Source: Hyphomicrobiales bacterium
Lineage (GTDB): Bacteria > Pseudomonadota > Alphaproteobacteria > Rhizobiales > Beijerinckiaceae
Direction: 5' to 3'
Assembly: GCA_947455455.1 (NCBI GenBank)
Contig: CANGOE010000007.1
Coordinates: forward strand, 1-60,288
Length of the DNA stretch: 60,288 nt
Under the pieces are notes generated by a model. That model had not been told where the DNA came from and did no database searches. It saw only the letters and a list, made by a program, of their open reading frames with translations. The position numbers and the translations under genes were made by a program. Below, piece by piece: positions 34,394 to 42,756 of the stretch. Every line of letters begins with the position of its first letter. Position 1 is the stretch's first letter.

Positions 34394-35194
34394 ATGGCCA
34401 TGTCACTGGCTTTGGCTTCACGCAGTGTCGAAATCCTGTGCGGGATCAGTCTGATCATCCAGACCCTCGAATTTCTCAATTTGCGCGAGGCTCTCGGTCC
34501 GCGCGGGGTCTGGACCTATGCCATCGGCCGCGATGATCTGGCCCATGCCTCCAAACCGGTGCAAAGCCTGTTTGCTGTTCTGGCGCGCGAGGATGTCTGG
34601 CTGGCCCATCTGGTGCTCAGGCTGTTGGCGGCGCTGGTGCTGGTGATCCACGGCGCGTCCTTGCCGCTGGTGGGCTTTTTGTTCGCAGGCACTTTGCTGG
34701 TGCTGATCCGCTGGCGCGGCGCCTTTAACGGCGGCAGTGATTTTATGACGATTGTGGTGCTGTCGGGCCTGTTGATTGCGATGGTGGTGGGCGCATCGGG
34801 CGATGCCGAATTGGGCTGGCGGGCGGGTTTGATCTATATCGCCATTCATGCCGCCTCGTCCTATTTCATTTCCGGCGGCATCAAATTGCTCAATCCGGAA
34901 TGGCGGTCGGGCGAGGCGCTGGCCCTGTTTCTGGACGGCGGCATCTATGGTCCGCTGTCGCGGTTGAGCCTGTATTGGCAACGCCCCGTTGCTGTGGTGT
35001 GCTCATGGGCTTTTATTCTTTGGGAATGTCTGGTGCCGCTGGCTTTTCTTGATCAGGTATGGGCGCTTATCTATTGCGCGATTGCGTGTGTGTTCCATTA
35101 TCTTGTGTTCTGGTATTTCGGGCTTAACCGTTTTGTCTTTGCCTGGCTCGCCAGCTTTCCAGCCATCATCTATGTTGCCAGCCAGCTCAATTGA
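34394..35194 (+). CDS. HTTM-domain integral membrane protein
   Basis: A 266-aa membrane protein with about six to eight spans. FNGGSDFMTIVVLSGL and HAASSYFISGGIKLLNPEWRSGEAL are typical of the bacterial HTTM (horizontally transferred transmembrane, vitamin K-carboxylase-related) family. No soluble carboxylase part is present. The function of short bacterial HTTM proteins is mostly unknown. It follows the 176-aa anchored protein directly and converges on, and overlaps by 8 bp, a DUF393 gene; HTTM and DUF393 genes are often neighbours, so the association is probably functional. Confidence 0.8.
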   Translation: MAMSLALASRSVEILCGISLIIQTLEFLNLREALGPRGVWTYAIGRDDLAHASKPVQSLFAVLAREDVWLAHLVLRLLAALVLVIHGASLPLVGFLFAGTLLVLIRWRGAFNGGSDFMTIVVLSGLLIAMVVGASGDAELGWRAGLIYIAIHAASSYFISGGIKLLNPEWRSGEALALFLDGGIYGPLSRLSLYWQRPVAVVCSWAFILWECLVPLAFLDQVWALIYCAIACVFHYLVFWYFGLNRFVFAWLASFPAIIYVASQLN

Positions 35195-35564
35195 GCGGCT
35201 TTTTCAAAGCGGTCTTTCCGGTCAGAGCCAAAGCGAGACGGCGGGCGGCCTTGAACAGTGGATAAACCCCTCTGGAAAGCCACGCACGGGACAAAACAAG
35301 GTGGTTGAGCCGGTTATACAGCGTGTTGGGTGACGACAGGCGCGCCAAAGCCGCCACCGCTTCCGCGCCATGAAAGGCGCTGTTGCCGATGATCGCCACC
35401 ATGCCCTGATCCAGATCATAGCCGTTCTGCCATGCCTTGATGACATCGGGATGGTCGGAGCGGGCATCGACCAGCACGACGGGACCGGCGACCTCGACCA
35501 ACCGCAAGCGTTTCACATAGTCCTGACAGAGAGGACAATCGCCGTCGTAGAGAATTGTGATCAT
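35187..35564 (-). CDS. DUF393 (DCC-family) thiol-disulphide oxidoreductase-like protein
   Basis: A 125-aa protein of the DCC family. It opens MITILYDGDCPLCQDYVKRL with the YDGDCPLC motif, a CxxC-type pair that gives the family its predicted thiol-disulphide role. The middle part (VDARSDHPDVIKAW; GYDLDQGMVAIIG; AVAALARLSS) is standard. It lies opposite the HTTM gene and their stops overlap (35187-35194). It probably works on a thiol in the same process as the HTTM protein; this is inferred from gene neighbourhood. Confidence 0.88.
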   Translation of the reverse strand: MITILYDGDCPLCQDYVKRLRLVEVAGPVVLVDARSDHPDVIKAWQNGYDLDQGMVAIIGNSAFHGAEAVAALARLSSPNTLYNRLNHLVLSRAWLSRGVYPLFKAARRLALALTGKTALKKPLN

Positions 35565-35670
35565 TGTTCAACCCCAAGTTGTAGCCTGCAATGTGTTCGG
35601 CCAAGACGCGTCTGAAATCCTCTGAAAAAAGCGCAAAAGCAAGTTGCTCCCTTTTCAAAAATAGGGCATC

Positions 35671-35690
35671 ACTATCTCCAATAGTATAAG
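35671..35690 (+). promoter_or_regulatory. Candidate promoter with small inverted repeat before ABC operon
   Basis: ACTAT (35671-35675) and ATAGT (35681-35685) flank CTCCA and overlap TATAAG (35685-35690), a plausible -10 element 18 bp before the binding-protein ATG. No Fur box (GATAATGATTATC-like) was seen. Confidence 0.35.
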
Positions 35691-35707
35691 ATTATGGGGG
35701 ATTTTGC

Positions 35708-36817
35708 ATGACATCCGCATCTCGTTTTTCTGCCTGCCTGCAGCGTATGGCCTTCGGGGCTGTTGCCGGTCTGATGGCATTCGGGGCACAGGCCCAGTCC
35801 TTGCCGGCCGGTTATCCTGCCGATTATCAGGGCTTGATCGATGCCGCCAAGAAGGAGGGCGTGGTCACCGTCTACGCCACCACCGATGCAAAAGTGGCCG
35901 CACCCCTGATCAAGGATTTCGAGGCGCTTTACGGGATCAAGATCGAATATAACGATCTCAATTCCACCGAGCTTTACAACCGCCTGATTGCGGAATCGGC
36001 GGCAGGCACCGGTACGGCCGATATTTCATGGTCGTCCGCACCTGATTTGCAAGTCAAACTGGCGGCCGATGGCATGGCAATGGTCTATGCCTCGCCGGAA
36101 ATTCCGGCTTTGCCCAAATGGTCGGTGATGGAAAATATGGCCTATGGCACCACCTATGAGCCGATGGCGATCATCTATAACAAATCACAAGTGCCAGCCG
36201 AGGATGTGCCGCAGTCCCACAAGGATCTGACGAAACTGCTGAGCACCAAGGCCGCGGCCTATAAAGGCAAAATCACGGCCTATGACCCCGAGCGGTCCGG
36301 CGTGGGCTTTTTGATGATGAACCGCGATGTGAAAGCCGATCCGGCAAGCTGGGATCTGTTCAAGGCCATGGGTGCGGCCGATATCAAGGTCTATACCAGC
36401 GCCGGGGCGATGATCGAAAAGGTCGGTTCGGGCGAACATTCGATCGCCTACAATATCTTTGCTTCCTACGGCCTGTTGTCGATCAAGAAAAATCCCAACC
36501 TCGTGATGGTCTGGCCCAAGGATTACACCCTGATCGCCACCCGCGTGGCCTTTATTCCCGCCAAGGCCAAGCATCCGGCGGCAGGCAAGCTGTTCCTTGA
36601 TTATCTGCTGTCCAAGCGCGGTCAGGCCATCATTGCCAAGGGCGAATTGTTCTCGATCCGTGGCGATGTCGAAGGCAAGGAAACCGCCAAAGGCGTGGAT
36701 GACCTGCTGGGCGACAAGGCCCGCCCGATTCCGGTCAGCCGTGAATTGCTGGAAACACTCGAGCAAACCAAGCGGCTTGAGTTCCTCAATCAATGGCAAG
36801 CGGCTATCAAAAAATGA
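35708..36817 (+). CDS. ABC transporter substrate-binding protein, ferric/AfuA-like
   Basis: A 369-aa periplasmic binding protein of the class that carries Fe(III), thiamine or phosphonate-like ligands (type 2 fold). A signal peptide ends at about residue 30 (GLMAFGAQAQ). Then EGVVTVYATTDAKVAAPLIKDFEALYGIKI is the usual first lobe and YTLIATRVAFIPAKAKHPAAGKLFLDYLLS the C-terminal signature. The ligand is not certain: no Fur box is seen upstream and the same cluster ends with a flavin monooxygenase. It overlaps the permease by 4 bp (ATGA). Confidence 0.88.
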   Translation: MTSASRFSACLQRMAFGAVAGLMAFGAQAQSLPAGYPADYQGLIDAAKKEGVVTVYATTDAKVAAPLIKDFEALYGIKIEYNDLNSTELYNRLIAESAAGTGTADISWSSAPDLQVKLAADGMAMVYASPEIPALPKWSVMENMAYGTTYEPMAIIYNKSQVPAEDVPQSHKDLTKLLSTKAAAYKGKITAYDPERSGVGFLMMNRDVKADPASWDLFKAMGAADIKVYTSAGAMIEKVGSGEHSIAYNIFASYGLLSIKKNPNLVMVWPKDYTLIATRVAFIPAKAKHPAAGKLFLDYLLSKRGQAIIAKGELFSIRGDVEGKETAKGVDDLLGDKARPIPVSRELLETLEQTKRLEFLNQWQAAIKK

Positions 36818-38496
36818 GCAGTGCAGTTGCCGGCACCTCCACCCGTAGGGTCGTGATTGCGATCACGGCCCTGTTTGTCTTGGCCCCTATTCTTCTGATC
36901 ACCTATCAGAGCTTTCTGACAGCGCCGTTTTTCGATCCCAAGGCGCAACTGTCGTTGTGGGCGTATGAATTTGTCTTCAACGAGCCCGATTTCTGGCGGG
37001 CTTTGGGGACCACGGCCATGCTGGCTGTGGGGATGACAGCCATTTCTGTTCCGTTGGGGGCCTTGCTGGCCTTTCTGATGACCCGCACCGATATGCCGGG
37101 CCGCAGTGTGCTTGAGCCTTTGTTGCTGGTGCCGATCTTCCTGTCCCCGCTGGTGCTGGCGTTCGGCTATGTGGTGACAATCGGTCCGGTCGGTTTCATC
37201 ACGGTCTGGTGGAAACAATATCTGGGAACCCCGTTCTGGGACATCTATTCGTTCTCGTCCCTTGTGCTGATTGCCGGTCTGACCCATGCCCCGCATGTCT
37301 ATCTCTATGCCGCATCGGCTTTGCGGTCCTTGCCGGGTGATCTGGAAGAGGCGGCGCGGGTCACAGGGGCCAAGCCGGGGCGGGTGGCCATGGATGTGTC
37401 CTTGCCGATGATCACGCCCGCTTTGCTGTTTTCGGGCGTGCTGATTTTCTTTCTCGGTTTCGAAGTGTTCGGCCTGCCGCTGATCCTCGGTGATCCGCAA
37501 GGCCTGCTGGTGCTTTCGACCTATCTCTACAAGCTCACCAACAAGCTGGGTGTGCCCTCCTATCAATTGATGGCGGTGGTGGTGATGGTGATCATCGCCG
37601 TGGCTTTGCCGCTCGTCTATATGCAACGCATGCTGTTGCGGACGGCGCAACGGTTTATTGCCGTGCGCGGCAAGGCTGTCCGGACCAATCTGGTCGCTTT
37701 GCGGGCTTGGCGCTGGCCGGCCTTTCTGCTCATTGCGGGCTGGTTTGCCGGGACCGTGATGTTGCCGATGATGGGACTGGTCCTGCGCTCTTTCGTGTCC
37801 AGTTGGGGCTTGGGGATCAACCTGCTCGAGGTGCTGACCCTCGACAATTATGTCGAGCTGTTCGAGGATTCCGAAGTGGTGAGCGCCATCATCAACTCGG
37901 TCGCGATTGCCACGATCGGCGGGGCCCTGACCATCGCCTGCTACACGATCATAGGCCTGGCACAGCATCGCTGGAACTCCGCTTGGGTGCGCTTTGCCGA
38001 TTATATCGTGATGTTGCCGCGCGCCATGCCCGGCATTGTGGCGGGTTTGGCGATTTTCTGGGTGTTTCTGTTTACCAAGCCGCTGGCGCCGTTGCGCACA
38101 ACCCTGTTTGCCGTCTGGGTCGCCTATACGCTGGTCTGGCTGGCTTATGGCTTGCGTCTGGTCCAAAGCGCTTTGATGCAGGTCGCACCCGAACTTGAAG
38201 AGGCGGCGCGTGTGACCGGTGCAGGCGTTGGCCGTGCGATGCGGGATGTCACCATCCCACTGATCAAGCATGGCATGCTGGCGGCATGGTTGCTGATCAT
38301 GCTGATTTTTGTGCGTGAATATTCAACCGCTGTTTATCTGCTGGGTCCGGGAACCGAAGTGATCGGCTCGCTGGTGGTGTCGCGCTGGGCTGGTGGGGCG
38401 GTCGATATCGTCACCTGCCTGTCGTGCATCAATGTGGCTTTGATTTCATTGGGATTGCTGGTGGCCCTACGTTTGGGAGTGAAATTACATGGCTGA
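36814..38496 (+). CDS. ABC permease, two fused domains, FbpB-like
   Basis: A 560-aa inner-membrane permease made of two tandem permease domains with about 12 spans in total. Both carry the EAA loop that docks the ATPase: LEEAARVTGAKPGRV (about residues 185-200) and LEEAARVTGAGVGRA (about 460-475). This single-chain layout is typical of FbpB/AfuB-type iron and related importers. The ATG at 36814 overlaps the binding-protein stop; an in-frame ATG 21 bases earlier is less likely. It overlaps the ATPase by 8 bp. Confidence 0.92.
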   Translation: MSSAVAGTSTRRVVIAITALFVLAPILLITYQSFLTAPFFDPKAQLSLWAYEFVFNEPDFWRALGTTAMLAVGMTAISVPLGALLAFLMTRTDMPGRSVLEPLLLVPIFLSPLVLAFGYVVTIGPVGFITVWWKQYLGTPFWDIYSFSSLVLIAGLTHAPHVYLYAASALRSLPGDLEEAARVTGAKPGRVAMDVSLPMITPALLFSGVLIFFLGFEVFGLPLILGDPQGLLVLSTYLYKLTNKLGVPSYQLMAVVVMVIIAVALPLVYMQRMLLRTAQRFIAVRGKAVRTNLVALRAWRWPAFLLIAGWFAGTVMLPMMGLVLRSFVSSWGLGINLLEVLTLDNYVELFEDSEVVSAIINSVAIATIGGALTIACYTIIGLAQHRWNSAWVRFADYIVMLPRAMPGIVAGLAIFWVFLFTKPLAPLRTTLFAVWVAYTLVWLAYGLRLVQSALMQVAPELEEAARVTGAGVGRAMRDVTIPLIKHGMLAAWLLIMLIFVREYSTAVYLLGPGTEVIGSLVVSRWAGGAVDIVTCLSCINVALISLGLLVALRLGVKLHG

Positions 38497-39553
38497 TCTT
38501 GCCGTCGATGATCTGCGCATCCGTTTGGGTGGCAACGAGATTCTCAAAGGGGTTTCGCTGACCTTGCGCCGTGGTGAAGTGGCCGCTTTGCTGGGGCCTT
38601 CGGGTTCGGGCAAAACCACCTTGTTGCGGGCCGTGGCGGGGCTTGAACAGCCTTATGCCGGCACCATCACGGTGGGGGGAGCCACGGTGTTTGACGGGGC
38701 GGCGGGTATCAACCAGCCGACCGAGGCACGCGGACTGGGCTTCGTGTTCCAGTCCTATGCTTTGTGGCCGCATCGCACTGTGGCCGAGAATGTTGCCTAT
38801 AGCCTGAAGTTGCGCGGTGTCGCGGCGGATGTGCAACGCGATACGGTCCAAAAAACGCTCGACAGTCTTGGTCTGGGCAAGCTCGGCCATCGCTTCCCGC
38901 ATGAATTGTCGGGTGGCCAGCAACAGCGTGTCGCCATTGCGCGTGCGCTGGTCTATGGCCCGACGGTGGTCTTGCTGGACGAGCCCCTGTCCAATCTCGA
39001 TGCCAAATTGCGCGAGGAGGCGCGGGCTTTCCTGAAGGAGCTGATCGAGCGTGAAAATCTCGCGGCTCTGATGGTGACCCACGACCAGGCCGAAGCGCTG
39101 GCGATTGCCAATCGCATCCTGTTGCTCAACGGCGGTGTGGTGGAGCAGGCCGGCACGCCGCAAGAGATGTATAATGCGCCCGAAACATTGTTTGTCGCCG
39201 AATTTATGGGGTCCAACAACCATATCGAAGGCAAGATCATGGGCATGAGCGATGGTCGCGCCTCGATCCGGATCGGCGAGCATCTGCTTGATGGTCAGGC
39301 GCGTTGCGCCTCCGACAAGATCGGGCAGGATGGCTCGGCCGTGATCCGGCTTGAGGGCGTGCATGTGGCCGACGGCTCCAAAGGCGGGCAAAACCACGTC
39401 AAACTCGATCTGGTGACCTCGATGTTCCTCGGCCATACCTGGGAGCATCTGTTCCGTGGTCCGGGCATGACCATCCGCGCCCATCACGATGGCCCCTTGA
39501 GCTCTGGTGCACATTGGTTACACTTGCCGGCAGATCGCGTGTGGATTTTCTGA
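38489..39553 (+). CDS. ABC transporter ATP-binding protein, FbpC/PotA-like
   Basis: A 354-aa ATPase. Walker A GPSGSGKTT, Q-loop FVFQSYALWPH, signature LSGGQQQRVAIARAL, Walker B VVLLDEPLSNLD and the switch His in VTHDQAEAL are complete. Residues about 240-354 form a TOBE regulatory domain. The wording (FQSYALWPH, DEPLSNLD) places it with the ferric/polyamine/sugar group. It is the last gene of the transporter and overlaps the permease; the FAD monooxygenase follows 54 bp later. Confidence 0.93.
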   Translation: MADLAVDDLRIRLGGNEILKGVSLTLRRGEVAALLGPSGSGKTTLLRAVAGLEQPYAGTITVGGATVFDGAAGINQPTEARGLGFVFQSYALWPHRTVAENVAYSLKLRGVAADVQRDTVQKTLDSLGLGKLGHRFPHELSGGQQQRVAIARALVYGPTVVLLDEPLSNLDAKLREEARAFLKELIERENLAALMVTHDQAEALAIANRILLLNGGVVEQAGTPQEMYNAPETLFVAEFMGSNNHIEGKIMGMSDGRASIRIGEHLLDGQARCASDKIGQDGSAVIRLEGVHVADGSKGGQNHVKLDLVTSMFLGHTWEHLFRGPGMTIRAHHDGPLSSGAHWLHLPADRVWIF

Positions 39554-39607
39554 GCCTCCCCCCGCGATCTGGTCAGATAACGGGGCAGTAGCGGGAATAG
39601 CGTAAGC

Positions 39608-40849
39608 ATGAAGGCAATTATTATCGGTGGCGGCATCGGCGGTTTGACAGCCGCTTTGATGTTGCATAAGCGCGGTATTGAGGCGACTGTGTTCGAGCAG
39701 GCCTCCGAAGTGCGCGAAATCGGGGTGGGCATCAACACCCTGCCGCATGCCATTGCCGAATTGGCTGAGCTGGGTCTGTTGCCTGTGCTGGATTCCGTGG
39801 CGATCCGCACGCATGAACTGGTTTATATGAACCGTTTCGGACAGACGGTCTGGCGCGAGCCGCGCGGGATCCATGCCGGTTTCAAGGTGCCGCAATTCTC
39901 CATCCATCGCGGCCGGTTGCAAAAACTGCTTTATGATGCCGTGATCCAACGGCTGGGACCGGATGCGGTGCGCACCGGCCGCCGACTGCTCGGTTTTATC
40001 GAGGATGAGGGCGGCGTGACCGCCCATTTCGCCGATTCCCGCTGGGGAGAGCAGGGCGAATCAATGCGCGGCGATGTGCTGATCGGTGCCGATGGCATCC
40101 ATTCGCTGGTCCGCGAGCATTTCTACCCCGATCAGGGTCCGCCGTCATGGAACGGCATTAAAATGTGGCGCGGGGCGATTGACTGGCCCCGTTTTCTGGA
40201 TGGCGACAGCATGATCATTGCTGGCGGCATGCAGGCCAAATTGGTGCTCTATCCGATTGCCGAAGGGCGCACAGCCAATACCCGCCTGACCAATTGGGTG
40301 GTCAATGTCCGCATCGGCGATCCGTCCAAGCCGCCACAGCGCGAAACCTGGTCGCGCAATGGCCGTTTCGAGGATGTGTTGCCTTTCGCCCGCCGTTTCA
40401 GCGTGCCCGGTGTCGATGTGATTTCGATGATCAAGCAGACCCCGGCCTTCTGGGAATACCCGATGTGCGACCGCGATCCCCTGCCGCGCTGGACGCATGG
40501 ACGGGTGACCCTCATGGGCGATGCCGCCCATCCGATGTATCCGGTGGGCTCGAACGGGGCCAGCCAGGCCATTCTCGATGCCCGTGCTCTGGCCGATGCG
40601 CTGGCGCAAGCCGAACATCCGCGTCATGGTCTGGCTGTTTACGAGGCCGACCGCCTGCCCAAAACCGCCGAAATCAGCACACTCAACCGGCTTGGTGGCC
40701 CCGAACGGGTGATCGACGCAGTCGAAGCGCTGGCTCCCAACGGGTTTGATGATGTCGAACGCGTGCTGTCCTATACGCGGCGCGAGGCGATTGTGAAATC
40801 CTATGCCGGCAAAGCCGGATTTACACAGGCGCAAGTCAACAAGCGTTGA
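39608..40849 (+). CDS. FAD-dependent aromatic monooxygenase, PhzS/salicylate hydroxylase type
   Basis: A 413-aa class A flavoprotein hydroxylase. IIIGGGIGGLTAALML binds the ADP of FAD, GADGIHSLVRE is the DG motif, and THGRVTLMGDAAHPMYPVGSNGASQAILDA the second FAD motif. The GSNGASQAI wording is typical of the PhzS-like branch, which acts on aromatic or heteroaromatic acids with NAD(P)H and O2, often with loss of carboxylate. It stands 54 bp after the ABC ATPase on the same strand, which suggests its substrate may be the ligand imported by that transporter. Confidence 0.88.
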   Translation: MKAIIIGGGIGGLTAALMLHKRGIEATVFEQASEVREIGVGINTLPHAIAELAELGLLPVLDSVAIRTHELVYMNRFGQTVWREPRGIHAGFKVPQFSIHRGRLQKLLYDAVIQRLGPDAVRTGRRLLGFIEDEGGVTAHFADSRWGEQGESMRGDVLIGADGIHSLVREHFYPDQGPPSWNGIKMWRGAIDWPRFLDGDSMIIAGGMQAKLVLYPIAEGRTANTRLTNWVVNVRIGDPSKPPQRETWSRNGRFEDVLPFARRFSVPGVDVISMIKQTPAFWEYPMCDRDPLPRWTHGRVTLMGDAAHPMYPVGSNGASQAILDARALADALAQAEHPRHGLAVYEADRLPKTAEISTLNRLGGPERVIDAVEALAPNGFDDVERVLSYTRREAIVKSYAGKAGFTQAQVNKR

Positions 40850-40953
40850 AACCTCCGGCAGATTGCAGCTGATCCCCCTCGAATTGAGCATTGGGTTCAC
40901 GCCGCATGCATGCTATCAGGGGCCATAACCGCGTTGTCAAAAAGGATTTTGTG

Positions 40954-41328
40954 ATGTTGCGTCGTAGTGTTCTGGCCGGTGTGGCTTTGATGGGCCTGTC
41001 TCAGGCGGCATTGGCCGAATGTGTGGTCAAGGACAAGGTTGTCTTCAATCCTGCCAACAATGATGCGCTGACCATCAAGGTGCAGATGGAGAAGCAGAAC
41101 CGCTTTTGTGATTTTGCCTATGACCATCTCGAACAGTTGACCATCGACAGCTGGGAACTGGTGACCAAGCCGCTCAATGGCACTTTGGTTTTCATTCCGA
41201 AGAAAAAATTCAGGTATGAGCGTGCCAAGGGTTGGGTCGGACAGGAAACCATCGTGTTCAAAGTCTGCACCAAACTCGCCTCAGGCGAGGGGTGCTCGAC
41301 ACTGACCTACGATATCAAAGCCGAATAA
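40954..41328 (+). CDS. Small exported protein of unknown function, 124 aa
   Basis: The signal peptide MLRRSVLAGVALMGLSQAALA-E ends near residue 21. The mature part (about 103 aa) is basic and predicted beta-rich, with four cysteines (ECVV, RFCDF, KVCTK, EGCST) that could form two disulphides. No family is recognised. AAGGA precedes the ATG at 40954; the frame is open upstream from 40891. It converges on two other small exported proteins and stands alone on its strand. Confidence 0.75.
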   Translation: MLRRSVLAGVALMGLSQAALAECVVKDKVVFNPANNDALTIKVQMEKQNRFCDFAYDHLEQLTIDSWELVTKPLNGTLVFIPKKKFRYERAKGWVGQETIVFKVCTKLASGEGCSTLTYDIKAE

Positions 41329-41334
41329 ACCGCT

Positions 41335-41613
41335 TCACGGCAATCTCTTGTTCGGATCACAGCGCATGATCGGCCCGTTATTGCTGGCCGATCTTGGCTC
41401 CAGCCAGCAATAGCCCTGCTGTCTGCCAACCTCGCGGGCCAAGGCCCGCCTGCTGCAATTCTCTTGCGAGGCGCGGTCCATGGCTGTGGGGTTGCACGGG
41501 GTGTTGCCCTGTTGCAAGCGTCCGATCAGGGCGCGTTGCTCCACCGTTTGGGCCTCAGCATCCATTGCGAGGCCCAGTGTTGCGACCAGCACAACAAGCC
41601 CGGCGATCCGCAT
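41335..41613 (-). CDS. Small exported Cys-containing protein, 92 aa
   Basis: MRIAGLVVLVATLGLAMDAEAQ is a signal peptide of about 22 residues. The mature part is only 70 aa, with cysteines in TPCNPTAM, ENCSRRA, GYCWLEP and MRCDPNK, and an even helix/loop composition. Unknown family. The ATG shares one base with the stop of the preceding 149-aa exported protein, so the pair is translationally coupled and probably acts together in the periplasm. Its stop lies 6 bp from that of the convergent gene. Confidence 0.7.
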   Translation of the reverse strand: MRIAGLVVLVATLGLAMDAEAQTVEQRALIGRLQQGNTPCNPTAMDRASQENCSRRALAREVGRQQGYCWLEPRSASNNGPIMRCDPNKRLP

Positions 41614-42062
41614 CAGAACGGCGCCCTCATCTCGAAACATTCGAGCGTGCGCACACATTCCTGCCGTTTCATGACGCATTTCTGGAAACGGTCGGCATCC
41701 TTGTTCAGCACATTGCAAAAGCCGGTCATGTAATCGCGGCAGGTCTGGTGGTCGATTTGCCCGTTTTCAGCGGCAGTGGCGCGCGAGCGGGCCTGCTGTT
41801 TGTCGTCTTGGGTGGTATTGTTGCCCAGATAGCTCAGATAACGCTTGCGCTTGAGCTTGAGCACCTCCAGACCGCGTGGTGAAAAATCGTAGAGATTGAG
41901 CACCGGCAATTCCTGTTCGGCATTTTTGGTGGTGGTGTCGATGACAGCCACGCAATAGGCGGCTTTGAGGAAATTCTGGTAATCGGTTTCCGCCCGCACC
42001 TCTCCCGCACAGGCCAGCCCGATCACGCCCATCACAAGCATCCGCGCAAAATGGTTCAGCAT
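41613..42062 (-). CDS. Exported Cys-rich protein of unknown function, 149 aa
   Basis: The signal peptide MLNHFARMLVMGVIGLACAGEVRA ends near residue 24. The mature part is helical and charged, with cysteines in AAYCVAVI, QTCRDYM, GFCNVLN, QKCVMKR, QECVRTL and LECFEMR, the last part resembling CHCH-like helix pairs with C(x)n spacing. No named family. The ATG at 42062 is the last before a clean signal peptide; the frame is open upstream. It precedes and overlaps the 92-aa gene. Confidence 0.72.
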   Translation of the reverse strand: MLNHFARMLVMGVIGLACAGEVRAETDYQNFLKAAYCVAVIDTTTKNAEQELPVLNLYDFSPRGLEVLKLKRKRYLSYLGNNTTQDDKQQARSRATAAENGQIDHQTCRDYMTGFCNVLNKDADRFQKCVMKRQECVRTLECFEMRAPF

Positions 42063-42201
42063 GGGGCCTCGCTCCAACCGGTGGTCATCATCACGCCTGT
42101 AAGGCGGGTTCGATCCTAGAATACTATCATAAATTGTGTTAGGTGATGGTTTCAACAGACCGTTTTTTGCGGGATGAGCCGGAAAAAGGGTCCAGCGTGT
42201 G

Positions 42202-42723
42202 ATGCTGCGTAAAATTGGCTGGTTGCATGTCTGGTTGATCGCCACCATCGGCTTGTGGGCGTGGGGCGCTTATTACTATCAATCGCGCATCTATGATCGG
42301 CCCAGTTGCTTCAAGCTGGTGCGTTTGAATGTCGACAACACCCTGCTGGTGCATCTCAAGCCACCCGAACGCAAAAAACTGATTGCGGTGTGGCAGGAAG
42401 CCAAGAAACAGCAATGTATCGACAGCGTCTCCCCCGTTGTTGCCGTGCTGGAAACGGGATTGGAAACCGGACACATCACCGAAATCATTGTCGAGCCATC
42501 GGGCGAGGAGATCCCGCCGCAACTGGTGTGGCAGATTGTCTGGACCAAGGATTGGACCCGCCAGATGGTGCTGGACAAGATCGAGAACAATACCCGTTCG
42601 ATCAGGCTGTTCATGAACCAGAATACCTTGATCCTGTTCATCGTTTCGCCCTTTTTATTGGCGGTGGCTATGGCTATGCTACGGTCTTTGCTGATGAAAC
42701 TGCGTGCCTCCTTCAAAGCGTAA
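42202..42723 (+). CDS. Bitopic/two-span membrane protein of unknown function
   Basis: A 173-aa protein with one membrane segment near each end (about residues 8-26, WLHVWLIATIGLWAWGAYYY, split by Trp residues; and 142-160, TLILFIVSPFLLAVAMA). The loop between is soluble and probably periplasmic, with two cysteines (SCFKL, QQCIDS). No family recognised. AAGGG precedes the ATG; a GTG lies directly in front of it. It diverges from the exported Cys-rich pair and may belong to the same process. Confidence 0.65.
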   Translation: MLRKIGWLHVWLIATIGLWAWGAYYYQSRIYDRPSCFKLVRLNVDNTLLVHLKPPERKKLIAVWQEAKKQQCIDSVSPVVAVLETGLETGHITEIIVEPSGEEIPPQLVWQIVWTKDWTRQMVLDKIENNTRSIRLFMNQNTLILFIVSPFLLAVAMAMLRSLLMKLRASFKA

Positions 42724-42756
42724 TGTGTGACCCGACGGCAAGACAAAGGGCCAGCT

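Noticed and set aside
36790..38271. Long antisense open frame over the ABC permease gene
   Set aside because: Same cause as above: biased third positions of the sense gene. The sense frame has complete EAA motifs and membrane spans.
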